The notes under the pieces: generated by a model
Told to the model about the DNA's origin: nothing
Seen by the model: only the letters and a program-made list of their open reading frames with translations
Database searches by the model: none
Made by a program: the position numbers and the translations under genes
Shown here: in pieces, positions 26,520 through 35,077 of the stretch
How positions within the stretch are numbered: the first letter of the stretch is position 1
Layout: every line of letters begins with the position of its first letter
NCBI GenBank assembly: GCA_963699085.1
Contig: CAVOTH010000004.1
Coordinates: 372,001-436,000, forward strand
Direction: 5' to 3'
Source of the DNA: Bog-756 sp963699085
Lineage (GTDB): Bacteria > Actinomycetota > Acidimicrobiia > Acidimicrobiales > RAAP-2
Length of the DNA: 64,000 bases

Positions 26520-27563
26520 ATGGCCGCATCAGTGTCCGGAGAGCCCACTGAACGGAACTTCTCGCCGTGGTACCAGGTGGTGACCCGGCTGCTGGCCACC
26601 GGGGAGTCCGACCCGTTGCCCGACGACGCCCTGGCCGAGTTCACGGACTGGCGGACCCGGTTCCGGGAGCGGTTCGACGACCGCCTGGCCCCGTGGCCGT
26701 CGCCGGTGCCCCTCCGCACCGAGATCGACGACGGGGTCGCAGCCGTCGGGCACCGACGTCACCGAGTGGTGTTCGACACCGAGGACACGATGTCGGTGCC
26801 CGCCTACCTGCTGGTGCCCGACGGGAGGGAGTCGCCCGGGTCCGCCGTGCTGGCCATCCACGGCCACGGCCCGGGCAAGTCCCGGATCTGCGGTCTCGAG
26901 GCGGATGACCGGCCCGGTGAGGACTACGCCGCCGAGTTGGCCCGGCGAGGACACGTGGTGCTCGCCCCCGACCTGCGGTGCTTCGGCGAGCGCCTCGACT
27001 GGAATCCGGAGGACCACTACGCCTGTGACACCAATCTGGTGCACCAGGTGATGGCCGGATGGAGCCCGCTCACCCAGAACCTGTGGGACTGCGCCCGGGC
27101 GCTCGATGTCCTGGCCGACCACCCTCTGGTCGATCCGACCCGGATGGCGGTGGTCGGCTTCTCCTACGGCGGGACCATCAGCCTGTTCCTGGCCGCCGTC
27201 GACCCGAGAGTGGCCGCCGCCGTGGTGAGCGGCTACTTCTCCTCGTGGTCCGAGGCCCACAAGATGCCGTGGAACATGTGCGGGTCCCAAGTGCTACCGG
27301 GGATGCTCGGGATGATGGAGCATGCCGATGTGGGGGCTCTGATCGCCCCCCGACCCCTCTTCGTCGAGACCGGTCGGGAGGACCCGCTGTTCCCGGTGGC
27401 TGCCGCCGAGCAGTCGGTCCGTCGTCTCCGACGGGTCTACGAGCACCTCGGGTCGGGCGACGGCCTGGTGCACGAGGTGTCCGACGGTGAGCACCAGTGG
27501 TACGGGAGGGGTGCCTACGGATTCCTCGCCGACCACCTCGGGGCCGACGCGATCGTCGACTGA
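26520..27563 (+). CDS. Alpha/beta hydrolase (dienelactone-hydrolase/acetyl-esterase-like)
   Basis: A 347-residue alpha/beta hydrolase of the large (Abhydrolase_7 / acetylxylan-esterase-like) type. The oxyanion segment LAIHGHGPGKS is followed by nucleophile motif GFSYGG, acid region TGREDPLFP and catalytic His in DGEHQWYG. Members hydrolyse ester bonds of sugars or xenobiotics. ATG 26520 has GAAAGG upstream; an alternative start 16 codons earlier lacks one. There is no signal peptide, so it acts in the cytoplasm. Divergent from the TauD gene. Confidence 0.87.
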   Translation: MAASVSGEPTERNFSPWYQVVTRLLATGESDPLPDDALAEFTDWRTRFRERFDDRLAPWPSPVPLRTEIDDGVAAVGHRRHRVVFDTEDTMSVPAYLLVPDGRESPGSAVLAIHGHGPGKSRICGLEADDRPGEDYAAELARRGHVVLAPDLRCFGERLDWNPEDHYACDTNLVHQVMAGWSPLTQNLWDCARALDVLADHPLVDPTRMAVVGFSYGGTISLFLAAVDPRVAAAVVSGYFSSWSEAHKMPWNMCGSQVLPGMLGMMEHADVGALIAPRPLFVETGREDPLFPVAAAEQSVRRLRRVYEHLGSGDGLVHEVSDGEHQWYGRGAYGFLADHLGADAIVD

Positions 27564-27576
27564 GGGCCCTGTCTCT

Positions 27577-27628
27577 CGGTCACGACCGGTCACGACCGGT
27601 CACGGAGCCCGTCACGGAGCCGGTCACA
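27577..27628. repeat. Short tandem repeats between convergent genes
   Basis: CGGTCACGAC at 27577-27586 and 27587-27596 is followed by three degenerate GTCACG(G/A) copies that run into the 3' end of nagB. No hairpin with a T-run is visible, so this is not an obvious terminator. Confidence 0.75.
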
Positions 27629-28391
27629 GCAGAGCGGCCGAAGCGTCGTCCAGGAATACGGTGGCGTGGGGCACACGTTGCAGGGCCGACGCCGGGCACT
27701 CATGTGACACCGGTCCCCGCAGGGCATCTCGGACGGGTAGGGCCTTGCGTTGTTCTGGCACCACGGCGATCACCCGGTCCGCTCGCAGAAGGGCGGGCAC
27801 GGTGACGGTCATGGCCCGACGGGGGACGTCGGCCTCGGAGGCGAAATGGCCCTCACCTACCTGCTGTCGGCGGCAGGCGGCGTCGATCTCGACCATCTTG
27901 ACGTCCAGTGGGTCCTCGAAGTCCGCCACCCCGGGGTCGTTGAAGGCGAGGTGGCCGTTTTCGCCGATGCCCAGGCAGCACAGGTCGAGAGGGTGGGCCG
28001 CCAGGAGCCCGGCATACCTGCGGCACTCATCGTCGGGATCTGCGGTGCCACACAAATAGTGCGCCGCCCGCGGGTGCGTGCGCTCGACGATGCGCGTCCG
28101 GATCCACCGCTCGAAGCTGGCCGGGTGGTCCGGTCCGATGCCCACGTACTCGTCCATGTGGAACACCACGACATCGCCCCACGGAACCGGGCGGGACGGA
28201 TCGACCAGTGCGTCGACGAAGGCCAGCTGTGAATTGCCGGTGGCGAACATGACGTGGGCCACCCCGCGCCGGGCCACCGCTTCGCGCATCTCCTCGGCCG
28301 CCCGGGCGGCTGCCGACTCGGCCATCAGGACCGGATCGCCGACGACCACGACTTCCGGTCCCGGGGGTCGGTCGGGCGGCACTGCGCTCAT
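27624..28391 (-). CDS. nagB: Glucosamine-6-phosphate deaminase
   Basis: A 255-residue NagB-family isomerase/deaminase converting glucosamine-6-phosphate to fructose-6-phosphate and ammonia in the cytoplasm. The phosphate loop FATGNSQ is at 49-55, Asp80 in HMDEY is the ring-opening base, and GIGENGHLAFND at 141-152 carries His146. These match the family, though 6-phosphogluconolactonases share the fold. An amino-sugar use fits the PIG-L deacetylase, glycosidases and kinase elsewhere in the window, but no transporter is adjacent. TACAGT-N6-ATG precedes it. Confidence 0.88.
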   Translation of the reverse strand: MSAVPPDRPPGPEVVVVGDPVLMAESAAARAAEEMREAVARRGVAHVMFATGNSQLAFVDALVDPSRPVPWGDVVVFHMDEYVGIGPDHPASFERWIRTRIVERTHPRAAHYLCGTADPDDECRRYAGLLAAHPLDLCCLGIGENGHLAFNDPGVADFEDPLDVKMVEIDAACRRQQVGEGHFASEADVPRRAMTVTVPALLRADRVIAVVPEQRKALPVRDALRGPVSHECPASALQRVPHATVFLDDASAALL

Positions 28392-28397
28392 GGGTGC

Positions 28398-28403
28398 ACT
28401 GTA
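28398..28403 (-). promoter_or_regulatory. Putative leaderless promoter -10 (TACAGT) of nagB
   Basis: Minus-strand TACAGT lies 6 nt before the nagB ATG (28391), the same spacing as at four other genes in the window. Confidence 0.5.
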
Positions 28404-28430
28404 GGGGTGCGTCCACCGGGAGGAGCGGCC

Positions 28431-28462
28431 TAAGGTGACGCCGAGTTGACCGCCCGGGCGGT
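28431..28462 (+). promoter_or_regulatory. TAAGGT -10 box and 14-bp perfect palindrome upstream of Zn-dehydrogenase
   Basis: TAAGGT (28431-28436) would start transcription near 28443. ACCGCCCGGGCGGT (28449-28462), a perfect palindrome, lies just downstream, a place where a bound repressor would block elongation or initiation. It sits in the 133-bp divergent gap with nagB. Confidence 0.45.
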
Positions 28463-28524
28463 TCCACCGTGTATCGACCCGGAACCGAAGGGGAGGTGGC
28501 GTCCTGTCCGGACTGCCCGAGTCG

Positions 28525-29568
28525 ATGCCAGCCGCCGTCTACCGGCGACCGGGGGTGGTGGAGGTGGAGAGCCGACCGGTACCCCGTCCCGGGCCGGGTG
28601 AGGTATTGGTCGAAGTCGACCACTGCGGGATCTGCGGATCCGACATCCATCTGCTGCTCGAGGGATGGGCGGGCAAGCCGGGCCTGATCGCCGGCCACGA
28701 GTTCACGGGCACAGTGGCCGCCATCGGGGCGGGGGTGACGGGTTGGTCGATGGGGGACCGGGTCGTCGGGGGCCCGTCCCCCCGGTGCGGTCGCTGCCGG
28801 CGTTGCCGCGAGGGAAAGCCGGCCCAGTGCGAGGAACGGGGCTCCATCGTCGATGAATCGGACGGAGCCTTCGCCGGTTACGTGCGGGTCCGTGCCGGAT
28901 CGCTCCTCGGACTGCCGACCGGACTCACCACCCGCCAGGCCGCCCTGGCCGAACCGCTCGCCGTGGCCCTGCACGCCATCACCCGGTCGGGGGCGGCGGT
29001 CGGGGACACGGTCATGGTCATCGGGGCCGGTCCCATCGGGGCACTGGCCATCGCCGCGTTGGTGGCCCGGGGCATCGGCCCGGTCATAGCGGTGGAGCCG
29101 GGGGAGCGGCGCCAGCGACTGGCCGACGCGTTGGGTGCCACCGAAGTGCTCCACCCCGACGACCTCGAAACGTTCCCGGCCTGGGAGCCGGAGCGCCAGT
29201 CGGAGCGGGCGGTCCACGCCGTGCTCGAGTGCTCCGGTCACCGGTCGGCCATGGAGGCCGGGTTCAATCAACTGCGACGGGGTGGCACCCTCTGCCTGGT
29301 GGGAGCGGGGATGGAGCATCCCAGGTTCGACCCCAACCGGTTCATTCTCAACGAGCTGACGGTGGTGGGCTCGTTCGTCTACGACCTCGGGGGATTCGAG
29401 CAGGCACTGGCGCTGTTGGCGGAGGACCACTTCCCGACGGACCTGCTCATCGAGGCGGACGACGTGTCCCTCGACGGTCTGTCGGACGCACTGGCCGGCC
29501 TGGCCTCGGGCCGGTATGCCGGCAAGGTGATGGTGGCACCACGTTTGACCAGCCGGGAGGGGATCTGA
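28525..29568 (+). CDS. Zinc-dependent sorbitol/threonine-dehydrogenase-like enzyme
   Basis: A 347-residue medium-chain dehydrogenase. Catalytic zinc ligands lie in HCGICGSD and GHEFTG, and the structural-zinc cluster CGRCRRCREGKPAQC has the normal four Cys. The NAD loop is VIGAGPIGALA. It would oxidise a polyol or secondary alcohol. ATG 28525 matches family N termini (MPAAVYRRPG). A strong GGGGAGG lies 28 nt upstream, spaced for an in-frame CTG at 28504, so an 7-residue longer form is possible. The stop overlaps the next gene (TGATG). Confidence 0.88.
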   Translation: MPAAVYRRPGVVEVESRPVPRPGPGEVLVEVDHCGICGSDIHLLLEGWAGKPGLIAGHEFTGTVAAIGAGVTGWSMGDRVVGGPSPRCGRCRRCREGKPAQCEERGSIVDESDGAFAGYVRVRAGSLLGLPTGLTTRQAALAEPLAVALHAITRSGAAVGDTVMVIGAGPIGALAIAALVARGIGPVIAVEPGERRQRLADALGATEVLHPDDLETFPAWEPERQSERAVHAVLECSGHRSAMEAGFNQLRRGGTLCLVGAGMEHPRFDPNRFILNELTVVGSFVYDLGGFEQALALLAEDHFPTDLLIEADDVSLDGLSDALAGLASGRYAGKVMVAPRLTSREGI

Positions 29569-30014
29569 TGCCACACGAGTACTACCCGTCCGGGACGCCC
29601 CGACTCAACCACGTGGCGCTCAGCCTCCCGGCCGACCAACTCGACCAGGTCCACCGGGACGACCTCTGTCTCTTCTGGGGGGAGGTGTTCGGGTTCGACG
29701 AGCTCGAGGTCATGACCGAAGACCGCCGACGCCTGGTCCTCTCCTGCGTGCACTGGGACCAGTTCCTGTTCATCGTGTCCGACGACCAACCGATGCGCTG
29801 TCCTCCGATGGACCATTTCGGCTTTGCCGTGGGGTCGATGGACGAACTGCTCGGGGTCCGCGACCGGGCCGAGGCGTTCCGCCGCCACGACGACCGGGTC
29901 GAGATCATCGACGTGACCGCCGACGACCAGAAGGTCGTCACCATCCATTCGTTGTACGTGCGCTTCCTCCTGCCCATGTTGTGCGAAGTCCAATGGTGGG
30001 AGTTCGCCGGATGA
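29568..30014 (+). CDS. VOC (glyoxalase-fold) family protein
   Basis: A 148-residue single vicinal-oxygen-chelate domain with LNHVALSLP at the start, a first metal-ligand His at HVAL and a second half beginning at MDHFGFAVGSMDELLGV. VOC proteins are metal-dependent isomerases, dioxygenases or lyases, or binding proteins; no specific activity can be inferred. It is coupled on both sides: TGATG with the dehydrogenase and ATGA with the LLM oxidoreductase. Confidence 0.8.
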   Translation: MPHEYYPSGTPRLNHVALSLPADQLDQVHRDDLCLFWGEVFGFDELEVMTEDRRRLVLSCVHWDQFLFIVSDDQPMRCPPMDHFGFAVGSMDELLGVRDRAEAFRRHDDRVEIIDVTADDQKVVTIHSLYVRFLLPMLCEVQWWEFAG

Positions 30015-31021
30015 GTAACACGGCCCGGGGGCCGCGTCCCCCGGGCGGTCTCGAAGTAGGCGTGTTCGTCCCCCAGGGCTGGAAGCTCGAGTACGCGGGC
30101 TGGTCGGGCTCGGACGCCTGGGAGCGATCGGTGGTCCTGGCCCAGCTGGCCGAGGAGCTCGGTTACGACCACCTGTGGGTCTACGACCATGTCGAAACCG
30201 TGCCCCGGCGCCGCCCCGACCACGTGTTCGAAGCCTTCACCATGCTGGCCGCGCTGTCGCAGCGGACGTCGCGGGTGCGCCTGGGCCAACTTGTCACCTG
30301 TGCCTCGTACCGTAACGCCGGACTGCTGGCCAAGGAGGCCGCGTGCGTCGATGTCTACTCGGGTGGCCGCCTGATACTGGGACTGGGTGCGGGATGGTTC
30401 CACGAGGAGTACCACTCCTACGGCTACGACTATCCGGACAACCGGACTCGGCTGGCCGTGTTGGACGAGACCCTCCAGGTGGTCCGCCGGCTGTGGTCGG
30501 AAGAGGCCGTCAGCTTTGCCGGAACCCACCTCCGGTTCGACGGCGCCTACTGCGATCCCAAACCGGTCCAATCGCTCCCGCCGGTCCTGGTGGGGGGCGG
30601 GGGTGAACAGGTGACGTTGCGCATCGCCGCCCGTCAGGCGGATCTCACCAACTGGCAGGTCGGACTCGACGGCTTCGTGCGGAAGTCCCGCCTACTCGAG
30701 CAGTACTGCGACGAGGTTGGTCGGACCTTCGGCGACATCACCCGGACCCACGGTCCGGATTGCCGCATCTTCGACAGCGACATCGAGGCCCGGGCATGGT
30801 GCAACTCCGATGCCGGCGGAGACCTCTGGGGTCACTCCGGTCTCGACGAGTACCTGGCCGACAACCTGGTGGGAACCGTCGAACAGGTGGCAGAGAAGGC
30901 TCAGGGGTTCATCGACGCCGGATGCCGGGGCCTCCTCCTGTGGCTTCGTGACTATCCGGGCGACGAGACGCTGCGTCGATTCGCCGCCGAGGTGATCCCT
31001 CGGCTGGACGTCCCCGCCTGA
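30011..31021 (+). CDS. LLM-class flavin (F420)-dependent oxidoreductase
   Basis: A 336-residue luciferase-like TIM-barrel oxidoreductase. Blocks VGVFVPQGW, YDHLWVYDHVET, RVRLGQLVTCASYRN and RLILGLGAGWFHEEY match the F420-dependent branch that actinobacteria use to reduce or oxidise many compounds. The ATG overlaps the VOC stop (ATGA); ten further upstream codons in frame are antisense-like and were excluded. With the dehydrogenase and VOC genes it forms a three-gene operon, presumably a small catabolic or detoxifying pathway. Confidence 0.88.
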   Translation: MSNTARGPRPPGGLEVGVFVPQGWKLEYAGWSGSDAWERSVVLAQLAEELGYDHLWVYDHVETVPRRRPDHVFEAFTMLAALSQRTSRVRLGQLVTCASYRNAGLLAKEAACVDVYSGGRLILGLGAGWFHEEYHSYGYDYPDNRTRLAVLDETLQVVRRLWSEEAVSFAGTHLRFDGAYCDPKPVQSLPPVLVGGGGEQVTLRIAARQADLTNWQVGLDGFVRKSRLLEQYCDEVGRTFGDITRTHGPDCRIFDSDIEARAWCNSDAGGDLWGHSGLDEYLADNLVGTVEQVAEKAQGFIDAGCRGLLLWLRDYPGDETLRRFAAEVIPRLDVPA

Positions 31022-31087
31022 CGCCGGATCAGCGGGAACCGGCTGCGAGCGGGCGTCGGCTGCGAATGGACGCGGGCGGTGCGACAC

Positions 31088-31390
31088 TCAGGCCCACGGT
31101 GGAGTCACCACGTGTGCCTCGAGGACGTCGACCGCCACCGTGGTGGACGGCACGGCTGGCCTTGTCGGTCCGGGTCCAGCACGCAGTGCGGTGATGTGGG
31201 CATCGAGGTCGGCCATGGTGTCCCAACGTTCGGTCAGGCGCACCCGCCCCGGGTCTCCGGCATCGGCAGAGAAGGCGTAGTCGACGCACCCGGTCTCCTG
31301 CAGGGTGGCAGCCACCTGTGGCGCCTTGTCAGCGAGGAACCGATCGCGGTCCGCCGGGTCGACCTCGAAAATCCCGAGCACGATGATCAT
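31088..31390 (-). CDS. Antibiotic biosynthesis monooxygenase (ABM)-domain protein
   Basis: A 100-residue ABM domain beginning MIIVLGIFEVDPADRDRFL and containing TGCVDYAFSAD and the RVRLTERWD strand. These small dimeric ferredoxin-like proteins oxidise quinols or other small aromatics without a metal or cofactor, or act as stress proteins. AAGAGG lies upstream of the ATG. It is convergent with the LLM gene and divergent from DUF427. Confidence 0.85.
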   Translation of the reverse strand: MIIVLGIFEVDPADRDRFLADKAPQVAATLQETGCVDYAFSADAGDPGRVRLTERWDTMADLDAHITALRAGPGPTRPAVPSTTVAVDVLEAHVVTPPWA

Positions 31391-31453
31391 GTCGGTGGCC
31401 TCTTTCTGCCGTTCACCCGGGTTCGTCCCCGCGTCGCCTCAACGACCGAACAC

Positions 31454-31459
31454 TACGAT
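31454..31459 (+). promoter_or_regulatory. Putative -10 (TACGAT) of DUF427 operon
   Basis: TACGAT lies 39 nt upstream of the GTG, leaving room for the AGGAGG at 31489-31494. A minus-strand TAGTGT for the ABM gene overlaps at 31449-31454. Confidence 0.35.
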
Positions 31460-31498
31460 GATCCGAGCCGAAGGGAATCGTGGACTGTAGGAGGTGCC

Positions 31499-31888
31499 GT
31501 GGAGGACTCGGGATTCGTGGCCCGACCCGACTACCGGGTCGACATCCTGGCCCGGCGCAACCGGGTGACGGTGTCGTTCGAGGGGGAGGTGCTGGCCGAC
31601 AGCGTCCGGACTCTCCTGGTGGACGAGCAGGATCATGGCCTCGTCTTCTACTTCCCGCCGGACGATGTCCGCCTGGAGCGCTTCATCGCCGATGATCGGA
31701 CCAGCCGCTGCCCGTACAAGGGCACGGCCACCTACCGGCGCCTCGACCGGAGTGACGCCGAGGTAGTGGCATGGAGCTACGAGGACCCGTACCCCGAGGT
31801 GATCCGCATGGCCGGATTGGTGGCGTTCTACCAGGACGTCGTCGACGTGCGAGTGGGCGTCGCCGACCCGCCGGTATCGGGCCGATGA
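31499..31888 (+). CDS. DUF427 domain protein
   Basis: A 129-residue DUF427 protein with the family landmarks VTVSFEGEVLADS, YFPPDDV, CPYKGTATYRRL and WSYEDPYPEVIRMAGLVAFYQ. The family has a beta-barrel fold and no firmly known reaction; it is common beside acyl-CoA and detoxification genes in actinobacteria. GTG 31499 follows AGGAGG by only 4 nt. The stop overlaps the thioesterase start (ATGA), so the two proteins are coupled. Confidence 0.85.
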   Translation: MEDSGFVARPDYRVDILARRNRVTVSFEGEVLADSVRTLLVDEQDHGLVFYFPPDDVRLERFIADDRTSRCPYKGTATYRRLDRSDAEVVAWSYEDPYPEVIRMAGLVAFYQDVVDVRVGVADPPVSGR

Positions 31889-32766
31889 AACCGGAGGAAG
31901 GGCCGGTCGTGGGTTCGAGTGTCGACGGGATGCTCGAGGTGTTCGACGTGTCGCCCGATGGCGGGCACCGCTATGTGGGCACAAGCGACGGTGGGAACCG
32001 GCGGGTGGTCGACGGAAGTCAGCTTCTGGCCCAGGCCGTGGTGGCCGCCTCGAAGGAACTGCCCGACCACCGGGTGCGTTCCGCCAATGCCATGTTCACC
32101 AGGGCCGTGGACTCCCAGGGCCAGGTCGCATTCGACCTCGAGGTCGTTCATCGCGGGCGCACGTTCGCCGCGGCGCTGGTGGCGGTCAGCCAGGGTGACC
32201 GTCGCTGTGCCTCGGTGGATGTGCTGCTCGACACCCCGGCACCCGACGTCATCCACCACGCCGCCGCCCTCCCGGCGATCGGGTCGCCGGCCGACGCCGT
32301 CGCCTACGACATGCCCCTCGACGGGCGTGAACTCCGCATGGTGGGGACGCTCGACCCGAACGACCCCGACGAGGTCGGCCCTCCGATCCTCGACGCCTGG
32401 GTCCGGTACCGGACGGTGCCCACCCGGGACGATCTACGGCGCGCCCTGATCGCCCATTTCACCGGCCACCTGTCCATCTCCACCACCATGCGGCCGCACC
32501 GCGGCATCGGCACCGCGCTCGCCCACGAGCGGCTGTCGACGGCCGTGATGAACATCAACGTCGCCTTCCACGACCCGGTCCGGTGGGATGGCTGGCTGCT
32601 GTACCACCACGAGAGCACCCAGGTCGGCGGCGGGATGTCCTACGTCCGAGGCCAGGTGTTCACCGAACAAGGGGCGTTGCTGGCCTCGTTCAGCCAAGGG
32701 GGGATGATCCGGGCGTTCGGCGACGATCCGGTGCCCCGAGGCCTTCCCGCCGACGCCCGATTGTGA
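31885..32766 (+). CDS. Acyl-CoA thioesterase II (TesB-like), double hot-dog
   Basis: A 293-residue protein with two hot-dog domains. The first contains RVVDGSQLLAQAVVAASKEL and VRSANAMFTRAV. The second contains HFTGHLSISTTMRPH, VMNINVAFHDPVRWDGWLLYHHES and a GMSYVRGQVFTEQGALLASFSQGGMIR tail, the TesB active-site region. It would hydrolyse acyl-CoA thioesters. The ATG overlaps the DUF427 stop. It is followed by a 210-bp gap with a leader ORF. Confidence 0.87.
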   Translation: MKPEEGPVVGSSVDGMLEVFDVSPDGGHRYVGTSDGGNRRVVDGSQLLAQAVVAASKELPDHRVRSANAMFTRAVDSQGQVAFDLEVVHRGRTFAAALVAVSQGDRRCASVDVLLDTPAPDVIHHAAALPAIGSPADAVAYDMPLDGRELRMVGTLDPNDPDEVGPPILDAWVRYRTVPTRDDLRRALIAHFTGHLSISTTMRPHRGIGTALAHERLSTAVMNINVAFHDPVRWDGWLLYHHESTQVGGGMSYVRGQVFTEQGALLASFSQGGMIRAFGDDPVPRGLPADARL

Positions 32767-32893
32767 CGGTCCGCTCGACGAAGGGAGGCGGGAGGTGCGG
32801 TCGGCCACGTCGGCCACGGCAGGCACTGGATCGAGGTGCATAGACTTCGGCCCCACGTCCCACCCCCCACACTCCGTCGAACAGGAGCACCCG

Positions 32894-32980
32894 TTGACCG
32901 TGACGCAGGCCGGCATCCATGAGGAACGAGCATCCGTCAGGGCACCCATGCTCCCGAACCGCGTGGTGACCGTCCAGTGA
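32894..32980 (+). CDS. 28-codon leader ORF coupled to LLM oxidoreductase
   Basis: TTG at 32894 has AGGAG at 32883-32887 (6-nt spacing) and encodes LTVTQAGIHEERASVR and 12 further residues. Its TGA (32978-32980) overlaps the GTG (32977) of the LLM gene, which lacks its own Shine-Dalgarno. A TAGACT -10-like box at 32841-32846 lies upstream. No known domain; a coupling role is inferred. Confidence 0.45.
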   Translation: MTVTQAGIHEERASVRAPMLPNRVVTVQ

Positions 32981-33816
32981 AGTTCGCGCTCTCGCTCGGC
33001 GTACTCAATCCTTCGGCCTGGGCGGCCGTCACCGTGGAGGCAGACCGACTGGGCTTCGACTCGGTGTGGATCCCCGAGCACCTCGTACTCCCGGTCGGCA
33101 TGGGAGGGAGCCCCCATGATGGTCAGGATCATCCGCCCATCCCAGCCGACATTCCGGTCTACGACCCGTTGGTCTATCTGTCGTTCCTGGCGGCACGGAC
33201 GGAGCGGATCCGATTCGGCACGCAGGTGTACAACATCGGCCTCCGTCACCCATTTTCGACGGCAAGGGCCGCCGCCACGCTCGACATCCTGTCGGGGGGC
33301 CGGCTGGACTTCGGGATCGGGGCCAGTTGGCTGCGCGGCGAGTGGGACGCCGTCGGCCTCGATTTCGACTCGCGCGGGGCCAGGGTCGACGAAGCCATCG
33401 ACGTCTGTCGGCGTCTGTGGTCCGAGGACACCATCGAGCACCATGGCCGGTTCTTCGATTTCGATCCGGTGATGTTCGAGCCGAAGCCGATCCAGCGACC
33501 GGGTCCCCCCCTCCATATCGGTGGGGACGGGCCGGCCGCGCTCCGGCGGGCGGCCACGGTCGGCGACGGCTGGATCCCGATGAACCACAAGGTCGAGGAG
33601 ATCTCGGAGAAGGTCGCACTTCTGGCGGAATTACGCGAGCGGGCGGATCGACCCGGACGCACCGAAGTCACACTGTCGGCAACGGTGAACAGTGCGGAAG
33701 ACGTCGAACGCTGCGCCGATGCCGGGATCGACCGGGTGTTCGTCAAGCCGTGGCGGAAGACGTCAGATGCCCTGGAGTCGATCGGCCGGTTCGCCCAGGA
33801 ATTTCTTTCCGCCTGA
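32977..33816 (+). CDS. LLM-class F420-dependent oxidoreductase
   Basis: A 279-residue luciferase-like oxidoreductase: FALSLGVLNPSAWAAV, FDSVWIPEHLVLP, TERIRFGTQVYNIGLRHP and LDFGIGASWLRGEWDAVG are standard LLM-F420 landmarks, and the C-terminal third follows the short F420 family (PPLHIGGDGPAALRRAA). It is a second, clearly different LLM protein from that at 30011. The leader ORF ends on its GTG. The substrate is unknown. Confidence 0.88.
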   Translation: MKFALSLGVLNPSAWAAVTVEADRLGFDSVWIPEHLVLPVGMGGSPHDGQDHPPIPADIPVYDPLVYLSFLAARTERIRFGTQVYNIGLRHPFSTARAAATLDILSGGRLDFGIGASWLRGEWDAVGLDFDSRGARVDEAIDVCRRLWSEDTIEHHGRFFDFDPVMFEPKPIQRPGPPLHIGGDGPAALRRAATVGDGWIPMNHKVEEISEKVALLAELRERADRPGRTEVTLSATVNSAEDVERCADAGIDRVFVKPWRKTSDALESIGRFAQEFLSA

Positions 33817-34106
33817 CCAAGGGCCTCCCGGCTGGCGCCCGATTCTGTCCCGGCGGGAAAGTCCCAGACGGTCCCAGGTGCCGAATCCGAGACCGCACCG
33901 GCGGACTTGGGTTCTTCCTGCTCATTCCGCAACTGCATGGTTCCGGGGGCCCATCCCGTACAATGAGTTCGCCTGGGGTCGAACAACCGGTCGGGGGACA
34001 CTGGAAGCTCCCGGCGGTCTAGGGATTGCCGGGACAAGGCGTTCCGGGGTCAACGGAAGAGGACGGCGGTCCCGGCGGTCGGGGCGCCACGCCGAGTGAA
34101 GTAGCA
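33817..34106. other. 290-bp intergenic region with TACAAT promoter-like box
   Basis: No convincing coding frame. TACAAT at 33959-33964 is the best -10-like box in the gap and would start transcription near 33971, about 136 nt before the DMT gene. CCCGGCGGTC occurs twice (34010-34019 and 34071-34080). The composition is less regular than in the genes. Confidence 0.4.
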
Positions 34107-35048
34107 GTGGAGGCGCAGGTGGTCTACGTCTTGGCCCTGACGGCGGCGCTGGCGAACGCCGTCACCAGCATCTTGCAACGCATGGGGGTCGAGGACGCCC
34201 CGGATGACACGACACTGCACCTGAGCCTGATCACCCATGCCATCCGTCGCGGTGTCTGGCTGCTCGGGTTCGCCGTGATGATCGGTTCGTTCCTCTGTCA
34301 GGCCTTCGCACTGCACCTGGGCGACCTGAGCCAGGTGCAGCCAATCCTCACCACGGAGCTTCTGCTCCTCGTGCTGATTCTCTCCACATGGTTCCGGTTC
34401 ACCATCACCTCGAGGGAGTGGGTCGGGGCGTTCGCAGCCGCGGGAGGCCTGGCCGGCTTCTTGATCGCGGCTCAGCCGACCGCCGGGTCGGAGTCGCCGA
34501 GCAATCTCGGTTGGCTGATCACGGGGTCGATCTGCGGTGGCGCGGTGGCACTCACCGTGCTGTTGGCCCTGCGGGGGCCGAGGTGGTGGCGGGCTGCCAT
34601 GTTCGGCGCCGCCGGCGCAATCGGGTTCGCCTTCACCGCCGCACTCATCAAGTCGGTCGGCGACGTCGCCGCCGGCAACTGGCACCAAGTGCCCGAGCAC
34701 TGGCAGACCTACGCACTCATCGCCTGCGGACTGGCCTCGGTCTTCCTGGCCCAGAACGCCTTCCATGCCGGGCCGATCGCCGCTTCGCAGACGGCGTTGG
34801 TCATGGTCGACCCCTTGGCCAGCCTGGCCATCGGCATCGGGCTGTTCGGAGACAACCTGCGGACCGCTGGCGCTTACGGGCCGCTCGAGGCCGTCTCGTT
34901 ACTGATCATGTTCGTCGGCGCCATATCGCTGGCCCATTCGCCGCTGATATCGGGGCTGAAGGGGGAGGACGACCGGTTCGACGAGCTGTTGTCGACACGC
35001 TCCCGGTCCGATCGCCTGGCCGAACATGTCCAAGGTCAGCTGCACTAG
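34107..35048 (+). CDS. DMT superfamily (EamA-like) transporter
   Basis: A 313-residue membrane protein with about ten helices in the drug/metabolite transporter arrangement. Landmarks are an N-terminal TAALANAVTSILQRMGV helix, LGDLSQVQPILTTELLLL and, in the second half, the repeat-like GPIAASQTALVMVDPLASLAIGIGLFGD. The cytoplasmic tail is charged. GTG 34107 is the first start that leaves a short N terminus before helix 1; no Shine-Dalgarno is obvious. Substrate unknown; it is not obviously operonic with its neighbours. Confidence 0.85.
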   Translation: MEAQVVYVLALTAALANAVTSILQRMGVEDAPDDTTLHLSLITHAIRRGVWLLGFAVMIGSFLCQAFALHLGDLSQVQPILTTELLLLVLILSTWFRFTITSREWVGAFAAAGGLAGFLIAAQPTAGSESPSNLGWLITGSICGGAVALTVLLALRGPRWWRAAMFGAAGAIGFAFTAALIKSVGDVAAGNWHQVPEHWQTYALIACGLASVFLAQNAFHAGPIAASQTALVMVDPLASLAIGIGLFGDNLRTAGAYGPLEAVSLLIMFVGAISLAHSPLISGLKGEDDRFDELLSTRSRSDRLAEHVQGQLH

Positions 35049-35077
35049 TTGACCGTTCGACCTGAGCGGCACCACGG

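Noticed and set aside
28027..29574. Minus-strand open frame of about 515 codons covering the Zn-dehydrogenase and part of nagB
   Set aside because: Composition is typical of antisense noise and contains no known motif; both overlapping plus and minus genes have clear family matches.
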